NCBI GenBank assembly: GCA_002722315.1
Contig: PBLG01000046.1
Coordinates: 124,001 to 188,000 of the forward strand
DNA from: Lysobacterales bacterium
Lineage (GTDB): Bacteria; Pseudomonadota; Gammaproteobacteria; Xanthomonadales; Wenzhouxiangellaceae
DNA length: 64,000 bases
Direction: 5' to 3'
Position 1 is the stretch's first letter, and each line of letters starts with the position of its first letter. The notes beneath the pieces are model-generated. The model did not search any database and was not told the origin of the DNA. It saw only the letters and a list, made by a program, of their open reading frames with translations. This document shows positions 56,705 to 64,000 of this stretch, one piece after another. Both the position numbers and the translations under genes were made by a program.

Positions 56705-57264
56705 GGGATAGAGCGATCCTGCTGTGCTGGCTTTCGGCGGTGGTGGCCATCACCTTCGTGCACGATCCGCGTGTCCTGGGTGCGCTGCTGTTGATCTCGC
56801 TTGCGGCGCAGGGCCGTTCGGCACCGAAGATCGCACTGCGCGCGCTGGTCGCGGTAGCGCTGGTGAATGTGACGGTAAGTGCCGCCTTTGTCGTTTCCGC
56901 GTGGCTGGCGGGTGCCGACTGGATGACATTCGTGCTGCGCCTCAACCTGCGGGTCTTCCTGCTGGCGTTGCTGACCTTCTGGATGATCCGGCACGTGGAC
57001 CTGGCGCGCGCGGCCGCGCCCTGGCCGTCGCTGCAGTTCCTGGTCGTGCTGGCCCTGGGGCAGATTCGGACCTTCACGAGCCTGTTGGCCGATTACCGAA
57101 TGGCATTTTCCAGCCGAAGTCCGACCCGCCCGCCGCTGCGCGTGCGCTTCGGCAGCGCCGGGCGCCAGGCGTCGGCGATGCTGGAAAAAGCCGAGCGGCA
57201 GTCCGAAGAACTGAACCAGGGGATGCGCGCCAGGGGGTTCTTCGACCGGGAATTTCTTCAGTGA
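56701..57264 (+). CDS. nikQ: ECF transporter transmembrane subunit NikQ/CbiQ
   Basis: A 187-residue T-component, shorter than the usual 220-260 residues. Hydrophobic segments cover residues 5-100. The coupling region near the C-terminus has the ARG-type motif (MRARGF). It links NikM to the ATPase. The ATG overlaps the nikM stop (ATGA) and its own TGA overlaps the GTG start of nikO. Confidence 0.85.
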   Translation: MRDRAILLCWLSAVVAITFVHDPRVLGALLLISLAAQGRSAPKIALRALVAVALVNVTVSAAFVVSAWLAGADWMTFVLRLNLRVFLLALLTFWMIRHVDLARAAAPWPSLQFLVVLALGQIRTFTSLLADYRMAFSSRSPTRPPLRVRFGSAGRQASAMLEKAERQSEELNQGMRARGFFDREFLQ

Positions 57265-58046
57265 TAGAACTCGAGCGCGTCACGCATGCTTATCCCGACG
57301 GCACAGCGGGCGTCTGCGAGGTCGGCTTTGGCCTGGCGGCAGGCGAACGCGTGGTGCTGCTCGGATCGAACGGCTGCGGCAAGAGCACCTTGCTGAAGCT
57401 GATGGCAGGGTTGCTGTTGCCGTCCAGCGGGCAGGTGCGCTTCAGAGGCGACCCGGTGACCGCAGCTCGCCTTCGCAAGCGGGACTGGTGCCGCAGGTTT
57501 CGGGGCGAAGTCGGGCTGGTGTTCCAGCACCCGGAGACGATGCTGTTCAATCCTACGGTACTCGAAGAGATCGCCTACGGCCCGAGCCGGCTGGGGATGG
57601 AAGATCCGACCCGGCAGGCACGCGAGTGGGCCGAACGCGTCGGGCTGGCCCAGTATCTGGAAAAGCCGCCGTACCGGCTCAGCGGCGGCGAGAAGCAGCG
57701 GCTTTGCCTGGCCTGTGTGCTGGCCTGCGAGCCCACCGTGCTGCTGCTCGACGAGCCCACCGCCAGCCTGGATCCGCGCGCGACCGGCTGGCTGGTCGAT
57801 TTCCTGCTGGACCGCAAGGAACTGACCACGCTGGTCTCGACCCAGAATCTGTCGCTGGCCGCCGAACTCGGCGAGCGTGCGCTGATTCTCGGCGAGGACG
57901 GCCGCCTCATGTTCGACGGTGGCCTCCGCGACGCGCTAGCCGACACCGAGCTGTTGTGGCGGGCGAACCTGGCCCACAGGCACGAGCACCGGCACGCCGA
58001 CGGCACCGAGCACCGTCACGTGCACGTGCATCGCAATTGGGAATGA
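57261..58046 (+). CDS. nikO: ECF transporter ATPase NikO/CbiO with His-rich tail
   Basis: A 261-residue ABC ATPase. Walker A is GSNGCGKST (35-43), the Q-loop is VFQHPE, the signature is LSGGE (140-144) and Walker B is LLLDEP (161-166). The switch histidine position reads STQN (Q195) where relatives have STHN or STHD. The C-terminus carries eight His within 19 residues (239-257), which could bind nickel on the cytoplasmic side. It begins at a GTG overlapping the nikQ stop. A 13-base tandem repeat starts in its last codons. Confidence 0.9.
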   Translation: MIELERVTHAYPDGTAGVCEVGFGLAAGERVVLLGSNGCGKSTLLKLMAGLLLPSSGQVRFRGDPVTAARLRKRDWCRRFRGEVGLVFQHPETMLFNPTVLEEIAYGPSRLGMEDPTRQAREWAERVGLAQYLEKPPYRLSGGEKQRLCLACVLACEPTVLLLDEPTASLDPRATGWLVDFLLDRKELTTLVSTQNLSLAAELGERALILGEDGRLMFDGGLRDALADTELLWRANLAHRHEHRHADGTEHRHVHVHRNWE

Positions 58047-58098
58047 CAATCGGGAATGACAATCGGGGATGACAATCGGGGATGACAATCGGGGATGA
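58039..58098. repeat. 13-bp tandem repeat
   Basis: Four full units and one partial unit: two of GGGAATGACAATC and two of GGGGATGACAATC, then GGGGATGA. The first unit contains the nikO stop codon. The array fills the gap to the next gene. Confidence 0.9.
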
Positions 58099-58155
58099 GT
58101 GCATGCCGTTGATCAGCATCGACGACGAATCCGGAACGACGCGATCGGGGTGCAA

Positions 58156-59067
58156 ATGACCGCTGACTGGCTGGCGCAGTCGATGCTGCCCTGGGTACTG
58201 GCGGCGGTGATGCTGGCGATGGGGTTGAGCCTGGAAACCGGCAACTTCCGGCGGGTCGCTCGCCATCCTGGCCGGATGGCGCTGGGGCTCGGGCTGCAGA
58301 TGCTGGTGCTTCCGCTGCTGTCCTGGGCGGTGGTACTGATTGTGCCGTTGAGTCCGGCTGCCGCCGCGGGCCTTCTGCTGGTCGCGCTGGTCCCCGGGGG
58401 CGCGACGTCCAACCTGTTCACCTACCTGGCCCGCGGCGATCTCGCGCTTTCGGTGTGCCTGACCGCGGTCACGGCGATGCTGGTGCCTTTCACGCTCCCG
58501 CTGATCATGATGCTGAACTTTCGTCTGCTCGGACTGCCGGCGTCAGAATTCACCCTTCCATACTGGACCGTGGTGGGCCAGCTGATGCTGGTCACGCTGG
58601 TCCCGGCGCTGGCCGGCATGTGCATTCGCCGCGCGCTCGGCCCGGGGCGCGCCGACCCGCTGCTGCCGACGGTCCGGCGGCTGACCGGCATCGCGATGAT
58701 CGCAATCGTGCTGGCCCTTTTCACCGCGTACTTCGATCGGCTGCCGGCGTTCGCGAGCCTGGAAACCGTAGCGGTCCTCTTGCTGTGTTCCACGGCGATG
58801 CTGTTGGGCGACAGGGTTGCACGGCGGGCCGGGTTTCCGGAAGCCAGCGTGCGCTCGATTACCGTGGAGGTCGGCGTGCAGAATGCGGGCGTGGCCATGA
58901 TGGTTGCGTTCGCCATTCTCGAAAACCCGGTCCTGGGCATCGTGCCGCTGCTGTACGGATTGATGATGAACGTGCCGGCATTCGCATGGGTCCTGCAAAA
59001 GACCCGACGCACCTGCACAGTGCCCGGCGAACATGCGTCCGCGGTCGCCCGCGAGAGTATCGACTGA
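58156..59067 (+). CDS. bile acid:sodium symporter (BASS) family transporter
   Basis: A 303-residue membrane protein with about nine or ten hydrophobic segments. Family motifs are AMGLSLETGNFRRVARHP, ALVPGGATSNLFTYLARGD and the EVGVQNAGVAMMVAF segment, which forms part of the sodium site. BASS proteins import organic anions with sodium; the substrate is unknown. The ATG at 58156 has GGGGTG just ahead. It follows the nickel transporter operon on the same strand. Confidence 0.9.
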   Translation: MTADWLAQSMLPWVLAAVMLAMGLSLETGNFRRVARHPGRMALGLGLQMLVLPLLSWAVVLIVPLSPAAAAGLLLVALVPGGATSNLFTYLARGDLALSVCLTAVTAMLVPFTLPLIMMLNFRLLGLPASEFTLPYWTVVGQLMLVTLVPALAGMCIRRALGPGRADPLLPTVRRLTGIAMIAIVLALFTAYFDRLPAFASLETVAVLLLCSTAMLLGDRVARRAGFPEASVRSITVEVGVQNAGVAMMVAFAILENPVLGIVPLLYGLMMNVPAFAWVLQKTRRTCTVPGEHASAVARESID

Positions 59068-59133
59068 TCAAGGCCGTTCAGAGGCTGGCTGGGATATCGC
59101 TGCCGGGTTTCCACCCGGGCCGTTGTTGCGGCG

Positions 59134-60588
59134 TCAGGTGCCGGGGCCGCAATCCATGCATTCATCGGCGGATTCCGGGCCCAGCTTGAGCTTGTCGTGC
59201 AGGTCTCTGAGCGCGGTGCGAAGACCTTCCTCGATGACCGGGTGATAGAAGGGCATCTCCAGCAGTTCATCGACGTTCATGCGCTGCTGGGCCGCCCAGG
59301 CCAGCAGATGCGCAATATGCTCCGCGGCCGGACCGAACATCTCGGCGCCCATGAACCGACCGGTGCCGTGCGCGCCGTAGACCCGCAGCAGGCCGCGATT
59401 CCGGCCGATGACCCGACTGCGGCCCTGGTTCTCGAAATTCACCGAGCCGACCGCGAAGCAGCCTCGACAGCGCTCGTCGGTCTGCTGGATGGTCAGGCCC
59501 ACAGCCGCGATCTGCGGATCGGTGAACACCACCGACATGGGAACTCGCCGATTGCCGGTCTGCACAGCCGGGTAGCGCCCGGCGTTGGCGCCGGCAATCC
59601 GCCCTTCGTCGGCCGCTTCGTGCAGGATGGGCAGTTCATCGTTCGCATCGCCGGCGATGAAAATCGGGCTGTCGCCGCAGCGAAGCGTGTAAGGGTCGAA
59701 CTCGGGCACGCCGCGGTCGTCGAGCGCCAGGCCGGAGTTTTCCAGGGCGAGTCCATCAACGTTCGGGCGGCGCCCCGTCGCCGCCAGGAGGTAGTCGAAG
59801 GTTTCGCTGACCTCGGTGCCGTGCTCGTCGCAAAAGCCTATTTCGACGCCGGCGTCGGTTTCGCGTACCCCGGTGGTGCTGGCGTCGGGATCCAGCGGAA
59901 ACTCGTCCCTGAAGGTTGCCAGTGCGATTTTTCGGATCTCCGGGTCCCGGATGGGGCCGACGGCGCCGCCGACGCCGAACATCCGGACTCGAACGCCGAG
60001 GCGGGAAAGCGCCTGGCCGAGCTCCAGGCCGATGACCCCGGGACCGAACACCGCAACCGACTCGGGCAGGTCGGTCCACTCGAACACCTCGTCGTTGGTG
60101 ACCAGGCGACTCCCGGCGCCCTTCAGGAATCCGACCACGTTGGTGCGCGAGCCGGTCGCGATCACGATGCGTTCGGCATTGATCCGCGGTCCGTCCTCGA
60201 CTGCCAGGACGTTCGGGGCTTCGAAGCGCGCCATGCCCCGAACCCGCTGCTCGGCCGGAATCTTCTCGACCGAATCGAGCACGAAGCCGACGAAACGATC
60301 GCGTTCGCGTCGCACGCGTTCCATGACCGCCTTGCCGTCGATGTGCACGGGCGCCGCATGCACGCCGAAACGACCGGCGTTCTCGGCCGAATGCGCGGCC
60401 TCGGCGGCCGCGATCAGCAGCTTGCTCGGCATGCAGCCGACACGAGCGCATGTCGTACCGTAGGCGCCGCCTTCGATCAGGACCACGCGTTCGGCGTGCC
60501 TGGCGGCCTGGCGAAACGCGACCAGCCCCGCGGTGCCGGCGCCGATCACGGCGACGTCGACGTCGATTTCGCGATTGGAATCACTCAT
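59134..60588 (-). CDS. dihydrolipoyl dehydrogenase-like flavoprotein disulfide reductase
   Basis: A 484-residue pyridine nucleotide-disulfide oxidoreductase. The FAD motif is VAVIGAGTAGL, the redox disulfide is C47-ARVG-C52, the NAD motif is VAVFGPGVIGLELG, and the C-terminal interface has the catalytic His in FYHPVIEEGLRTAL. It is intact but has no E1/E2 partner genes nearby, so it need not be the E3 of a 2-oxoacid complex. The extreme C-terminus has an extra Cys pair (ECMDCGPGT). The ATG at 60588 follows AAGGAAG. Confidence 0.85.
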   Translation of the reverse strand: MSDSNREIDVDVAVIGAGTAGLVAFRQAARHAERVVLIEGGAYGTTCARVGCMPSKLLIAAAEAAHSAENAGRFGVHAAPVHIDGKAVMERVRRERDRFVGFVLDSVEKIPAEQRVRGMARFEAPNVLAVEDGPRINAERIVIATGSRTNVVGFLKGAGSRLVTNDEVFEWTDLPESVAVFGPGVIGLELGQALSRLGVRVRMFGVGGAVGPIRDPEIRKIALATFRDEFPLDPDASTTGVRETDAGVEIGFCDEHGTEVSETFDYLLAATGRRPNVDGLALENSGLALDDRGVPEFDPYTLRCGDSPIFIAGDANDELPILHEAADEGRIAGANAGRYPAVQTGNRRVPMSVVFTDPQIAAVGLTIQQTDERCRGCFAVGSVNFENQGRSRVIGRNRGLLRVYGAHGTGRFMGAEMFGPAAEHIAHLLAWAAQQRMNVDELLEMPFYHPVIEEGLRTALRDLHDKLKLGPESADECMDCGPGT

Positions 60589-60726
60589 TCGAAATGCTTC
60601 CTTGCCGAGCTGCGTTCCCTGAAACTGCATTTTGCGACTTCGATGTTACCCGATTCCCCAAGGCGTCGATCCAAAGCGCATGCGCGCCTGTGGCGCCCGA
60701 TCGGACGCCGCCGGAAGCGGTCGGGT

Positions 60727-62619
60727 TCAGCGGCCCGGATACCCGAGCTTTGTCAGCGCCTGCTCGATCTCGTCGAGGATGACCGGGTCGTCTATGGTCG
60801 CCGGCGGGGTCCAGGACTTGCCGTCGGCGATATTTCTCATGGTGCCGCGGAGAATCTTGCCCGAGCGTGTCTTGGGGAGCCGTTCGACCACGGCGACGAG
60901 CTTGAACGCCGCGACCGGGCCGATGCTGTCCCGAACCTGCTGGATCAACTCGGCGCGCAGCTGGTCCTCGTCGATGCCCGATCCGGACTTCAGCACCACC
61001 AGCCCGAGCGGCAACTCGCCCTTCAGTTCATCCCGGACCCCGAATACTGCGCACTCCGCCACCATCGGATGGGCGGCCAGGGCCTCCTCCATTTCTCCCG
61101 TGGACAGGCGGTGACCGGCGACGTTGATCACGTCGTCGATGCGGCTCATGATCCAGAGATAGCCATCGCTGTCCCGAATGCCGGCGTCGCCCGTCAGGTA
61201 GTAACCGGGAAACCGCCGAAGGTAGGCATCCCGGCAGCGTCGGTCGGCGCGCCATAGTGTGGCCAGGCAGCCGGGCGGCATCGGCAGCTTGATGACGATC
61301 GCGCCGATTTCGCCGTCGGGGAGTTCGTGGCCATTGTCGTCGAGCACGCGCACATCGTACCCGGGCACCGCGCAGGTCGGCGAGCCGGCCTTGACCGGAA
61401 GCGCTTCAATCCCAAGGCAGTCGGCCGCCACCGGCCAGCCGGTCTCGGTCTGCCACCAGTGGTCGATCACCGGCACCTTCAAGTGCCTCTGCGCCCACTC
61501 CAGCGTGTTCGGGTCGCAGCGTTCGCCGGCCAGGAACAGCGCGCGCAGGCCGGACAGGTCATGGCGGTCCATGAGCTCGCCGCGGGGGTCTTCCTTGCGG
61601 ATGGCGCGGAACGCCGTGGGCGCGGTGAACAGGGTGCAGACCTTGTGCTGCTCGATGACGCGCCAGAAGGTACCGGCGTCGGGCGTGCCCACCGGTTTGC
61701 CCTCGAACAGCAGCGTGGTCGCGCCGATCAGCAGCGGGGCGTAGACGATGTAGGAATGGCCGACCACCCAGCCGACGTCCGAGGCGGCCCAGAAGACCTC
61801 GCCGGGCGCGACGTCGTAGACGTTGGGCATGGACCACGCCAGCGCCACGGCGTGTCCGCCGTTGTCGCGCACGATGCCCTTGGGCCGGCCGGTCGTGCCG
61901 GAGGTGTAAAGGATATAGAGTGGGTCGGTCGCTTCCACCGGGACGCATTCGGCCGGTTCGGCGGCGGTCATTTCAGCGTGCCAGTCGAAATCGCGGCCTT
62001 CAACCAGGGTGGCGGTAGCCTGGGGTCTCGCCAGGATCAGCGTTGCCCGCGGCTTGTGCGCGGCCAGTTCGATGGCCCGGTCCAGCAGCGGCTTGTATTC
62101 GACGATTCGCCCGGGCTCGATGCCGCAGGACGCCGAGACGATCATCGTCGGCTGGGCGTCGTCGATGCGCTTGGCGAGCTCGGCCGAAGAGAAGCCGCCG
62201 AACACCACCGAATGAACCGCGCCGATGCGTGCGCAGGCCAGCATCGCCATGGCCGCGGCCGGCACCATGGGCATGTAGACGATGACCCGGTCGCCCTTGT
62301 TCACGCCGTGCGCGCGCAGGACGCCGGCAAGCAGGGCGACCCGGTCGCGCAGCTCGCGGTAAGACAGGCGCTCGATCGTGTCGGTGACCGGCGAGTCGTG
62401 AATCAGCGCGATCTGCTCGCCGCGCCCGCCGTCCACGTGGCGATCCAGCGCGTTGTGGCAGGTGTTGAGCATGCCGCCGGCAAACCAGCGATCGAAGGGC
62501 CCTTCGCCGCTCTGCAGTACGTTGTTCCACCGGCGCTCCCAGTCGATTGCATCCGCCGCCTCGGACCAGAAGTCTTCGGGATCGGAAAGCGAGCGATCGT
62601 GAACCTGCCTGTAGCCCAT
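60727..62619 (-). CDS. prpE: propionyl-CoA/acetyl-CoA synthetase (PrpE-like)
   Basis: A 630-residue acyl-CoA synthetase of the ANL family. The AMP-binding motif is YTSGTTGRPKG, with WWQTETGWP, the YLTGD hinge region and the C-terminal RSGKILR lysine, which is a target of regulatory acetylation in Acs/PrpE. The overall sequence (DFWSEAADAIDWERRWNNVL at the start) fits PrpE better than Acs. No prpB, prpC or prpD is adjacent, so propionyl-CoA may be used elsewhere. Confidence 0.88.
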   Translation of the reverse strand: MGYRQVHDRSLSDPEDFWSEAADAIDWERRWNNVLQSGEGPFDRWFAGGMLNTCHNALDRHVDGGRGEQIALIHDSPVTDTIERLSYRELRDRVALLAGVLRAHGVNKGDRVIVYMPMVPAAAMAMLACARIGAVHSVVFGGFSSAELAKRIDDAQPTMIVSASCGIEPGRIVEYKPLLDRAIELAAHKPRATLILARPQATATLVEGRDFDWHAEMTAAEPAECVPVEATDPLYILYTSGTTGRPKGIVRDNGGHAVALAWSMPNVYDVAPGEVFWAASDVGWVVGHSYIVYAPLLIGATTLLFEGKPVGTPDAGTFWRVIEQHKVCTLFTAPTAFRAIRKEDPRGELMDRHDLSGLRALFLAGERCDPNTLEWAQRHLKVPVIDHWWQTETGWPVAADCLGIEALPVKAGSPTCAVPGYDVRVLDDNGHELPDGEIGAIVIKLPMPPGCLATLWRADRRCRDAYLRRFPGYYLTGDAGIRDSDGYLWIMSRIDDVINVAGHRLSTGEMEEALAAHPMVAECAVFGVRDELKGELPLGLVVLKSGSGIDEDQLRAELIQQVRDSIGPVAAFKLVAVVERLPKTRSGKILRGTMRNIADGKSWTPPATIDDPVILDEIEQALTKLGYPGR

Positions 62620-62776
62620 GCGTATCCTCCGGCCCGCCCGCTACGCGAGTCTGTCGATCTGGCGTCGTAATTCGAAACCTCGAATCCGAGTCTTGCACGA
62701 GTCATACGCGCCGGCCATTCGACTTTGATCGAATGGCGGCCAGGGTCAATGCTGTCGAGTCAAGGATTGGCTCTTG

Positions 62777-62844
62777 GTAGGCGCCTGCTTGCAGGCGAAC
62801 AAAACCCGGCCGCCGTAGCCATTCGCCTGCAAGCAGGCTCCTGC
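62777..62844. repeat. REP-like palindromic repeat, family A copy 2
   Basis: GTAGGCGCCTGCTTGCAGGC plus GAA (62777-62799) and TTCGCCTGCAAGCAGGCTCC plus TGC (62822-62844) form an inverted repeat with a 22-base loop. Arms and loop length match the copy at 5131-5198. Confidence 0.85.
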
Positions 62845-62913
62845 AAAACACAGCGTTGCGGCCAAGCGCTTTTCGACGAGACCTATTCCTGTTCGTCCAG
62901 TCGATCGCCGATT

Positions 62914-63939
62914 TCAGCAGATCCGGGGCAGCGGATCGTCTTCCAGTTCGTCGATCAGGCGCTGGCCGCCGAGTCCCGTGGTCAGCATGACGGGACCCGG
63001 GGCATCGCCCACGGTTCCGATGACCGCTGCATCCGGCGCGACGCCGGAAAGCCGGAGCTCGGCGACCGCATCGTCGGCCTGGTCGGCGGCGATCACGGCC
63101 ACGACCCGGCCCTCGCAGGCCAGGTAGAGCGGGTCGTAGCCCAGCAGTTCGCAGACCGCCGAGACCGGCTCGCTGAGTGGAATTGCCTCCTCCGCCAGCG
63201 CGATGCTCAGGCCGGTCTCGCGCGCCAGGTCCAGCGCAACCGTGGCCAGGCCGCCGCGCGTGGGGTCGCGCATGAAGCGCAGGCCGGGGCGCTTGAGCAG
63301 CATTTCGGTGATCGGCAGCACGCTGGCCGAGTCCGATTTAAGGTCGCCGCGCAGGCCATATTCCTCGCGCGCCAGCAATACGGCGGTGCCGTGGTCGCCG
63401 ACGCTTCCGGAGACGATGATGCGGTCGCCCGGCTGCACCGTTTGCTGGCCCAGCGCGAGGTCGTGCGGTATCGCCCCCAGTCCCGTAGTGGCCAGGTAGA
63501 CGCCGCCGCACTCGCCGCGCGCCAGTACCTTGGTATCGCCGGCCACGATCTTGACGCCGGCCTCCTGGGCCGCGGCGGCGAGTGCATCGACGATTCGTTC
63601 CAGCAGCTTGATTTCGGTGCCTTCCTCGATGAAGGCGTTGAGCGTCAGGTACATCGGCACCGCGCCGGCCACGGCCAGGTCGTTGACCGTTCCGTGAATG
63701 GCCAGCGAGCCGATGTTGCCGCCCGGGAACTCCAGCGGATCCACGGTGAAACCGTCTGTGGTCATCATCAGCCGCACGCCCTGCGGCACGTCGACCGGTG
63801 CGGCGTCCACGCTGGTGTCCAGGCCATTGGCGCCCAGTCGCGTCGCGAACAGGGCGTCGATCAGTTCGCGCATGTAGCGCCCGCCGTTGCCGTGTGCGAG
63901 GCGAACGTGCTTGTCGAGTTTCGGAGGAGTGTTTTTCAT
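62914..63939 (-). CDS. hypE: hydrogenase maturation protein HypE
   Basis: A 341-residue member of the PurM/ThiL-like family. HypE dehydrates a thiocarbamate carried on its C-terminal Cys to make the cyanide ligands of the Ni-Fe centre. The terminal PRIC motif is present (C341). Other motifs are HGNGGRYMRELI, MTTDGFTVDPLEFPGG, NDLAVAGA and MRDPTRGGLATV. It is transcribed leftwards; its upstream partners (hypF, hypC, hypD) may lie beyond the window. AAAAGG precedes the start. Confidence 0.96.
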   Translation of the reverse strand: MKNTPPKLDKHVRLAHGNGGRYMRELIDALFATRLGANGLDTSVDAAPVDVPQGVRLMMTTDGFTVDPLEFPGGNIGSLAIHGTVNDLAVAGAVPMYLTLNAFIEEGTEIKLLERIVDALAAAAQEAGVKIVAGDTKVLARGECGGVYLATTGLGAIPHDLALGQQTVQPGDRIIVSGSVGDHGTAVLLAREEYGLRGDLKSDSASVLPITEMLLKRPGLRFMRDPTRGGLATVALDLARETGLSIALAEEAIPLSEPVSAVCELLGYDPLYLACEGRVVAVIAADQADDAVAELRLSGVAPDAAVIGTVGDAPGPVMLTTGLGGQRLIDELEDDPLPRIC

Positions 63940-64000
63940 TTAAAAACCTTTTATATTCAGCAAATCAGCGTTATTTTTGAAGGTCATTTCCAGAATTGTT

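Noticed and set aside
58039-58098. CRISPR array
   Set aside because: The units are contiguous 13-base repeats with no spacers, and no cas gene is present.
59197-61257. A 686-codon plus-strand open frame
   Set aside because: It runs antisense across the flavoprotein disulfide reductase and the end of prpE, has no recognisable domain, and is explained by codon bias.

Overview
The window is 64 kb of GC-rich gammaproteobacterial chromosome. It carries housekeeping genes (alaS, gyrA, lexA, lpxH, zapG/yhcB, ppiA, mtnA), secreted enzymes and a complete hydrogenase and nickel region. LexA with a classical gammaproteobacterial SOS box, a YhcB/ZapG homologue, LpxH and a phhAB pair support Gammaproteobacteria. 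The hydrogenase gene order and the PKD/PPC-tailed subtilase suggest a Chromatiales- or Wenzhouxiangella-like organism, but that placement is inference.

Layout. Positions 1-2800 look accessory: a tRNA-Ser-like 5' fragment at the left edge, an Abi_C-type (abortive infection) protein in lower-GC DNA, a HAD phosphatase and two tiny membrane proteins. Positions 2.8-10.2 kb hold secreted or hydrolytic genes: a YpfJ-like zinc protease, an M20 peptidase, a TolB-like/CehA-McbA hydrolase, a methyltransferase, a DUF1499 protein and a YafV-like amidase. Positions 10.2-16.6 kb are one compact minus-strand run, phhA-phhB-moxR-DUF58-tgpA-slp, followed by lexA with its own SOS box. Positions 16.7-21.3 kb carry an amine oxidase, a P1 peptidase, an esterase-like hydrolase and an SQR-like flavoprotein. 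alaS (21.5-24.5 kb) is unusual: it has an in-frame insert of about 121 codons in the tRNA-recognition region, inside a stretch of foreign-looking composition. zapG, lpxH (with no ordinary start codon), ppiA, mtnA and gyrA follow. Positions 30.7-45.6 kb carry a Sel1 protein, a hydrolase-OsmC fusion, a DUF4105 protein, a POT transporter, YjbQ, a serine hydrolase, an AstE-like protein, a large subtilase, a pair of amidohydrolases and a radical SAM protein.

The right third (45.9-63.9 kb) is built around an Isp-type [NiFe] hydrogenase. A minus-strand operon encodes the maturation protease, a HupH C-terminal-domain protein, the Tat-exported small subunit, Isp1 (membrane cytochrome b-like), Isp2 (HdrD-like Fe-S protein) and the large subunit, and ends in a strong terminator. 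hypA and hypB run divergently from an intergenic region with two FNR-like boxes. A thioredoxin/CcdA-type fusion, nikR and an ECF-type nickel transporter (NikL, NikM, NikQ, NikO) follow. The transporter has a well-formed NikR operator (TTATGA-N16-TCATAC), and NikO and NikR have His-rich tails. hypE lies at the right edge; hypC, hypD and hypF are not in the window. Together these genes would import nickel under NikR control, insert it through HypA/HypB, cleave the large subunit and export an uptake hydrogenase whose electrons pass through Isp1/Isp2, probably under low oxygen. A BASS transporter, a lipoamide dehydrogenase-like protein and a propionyl-CoA synthetase are interleaved. Three families of palindromic repeats sit between genes.
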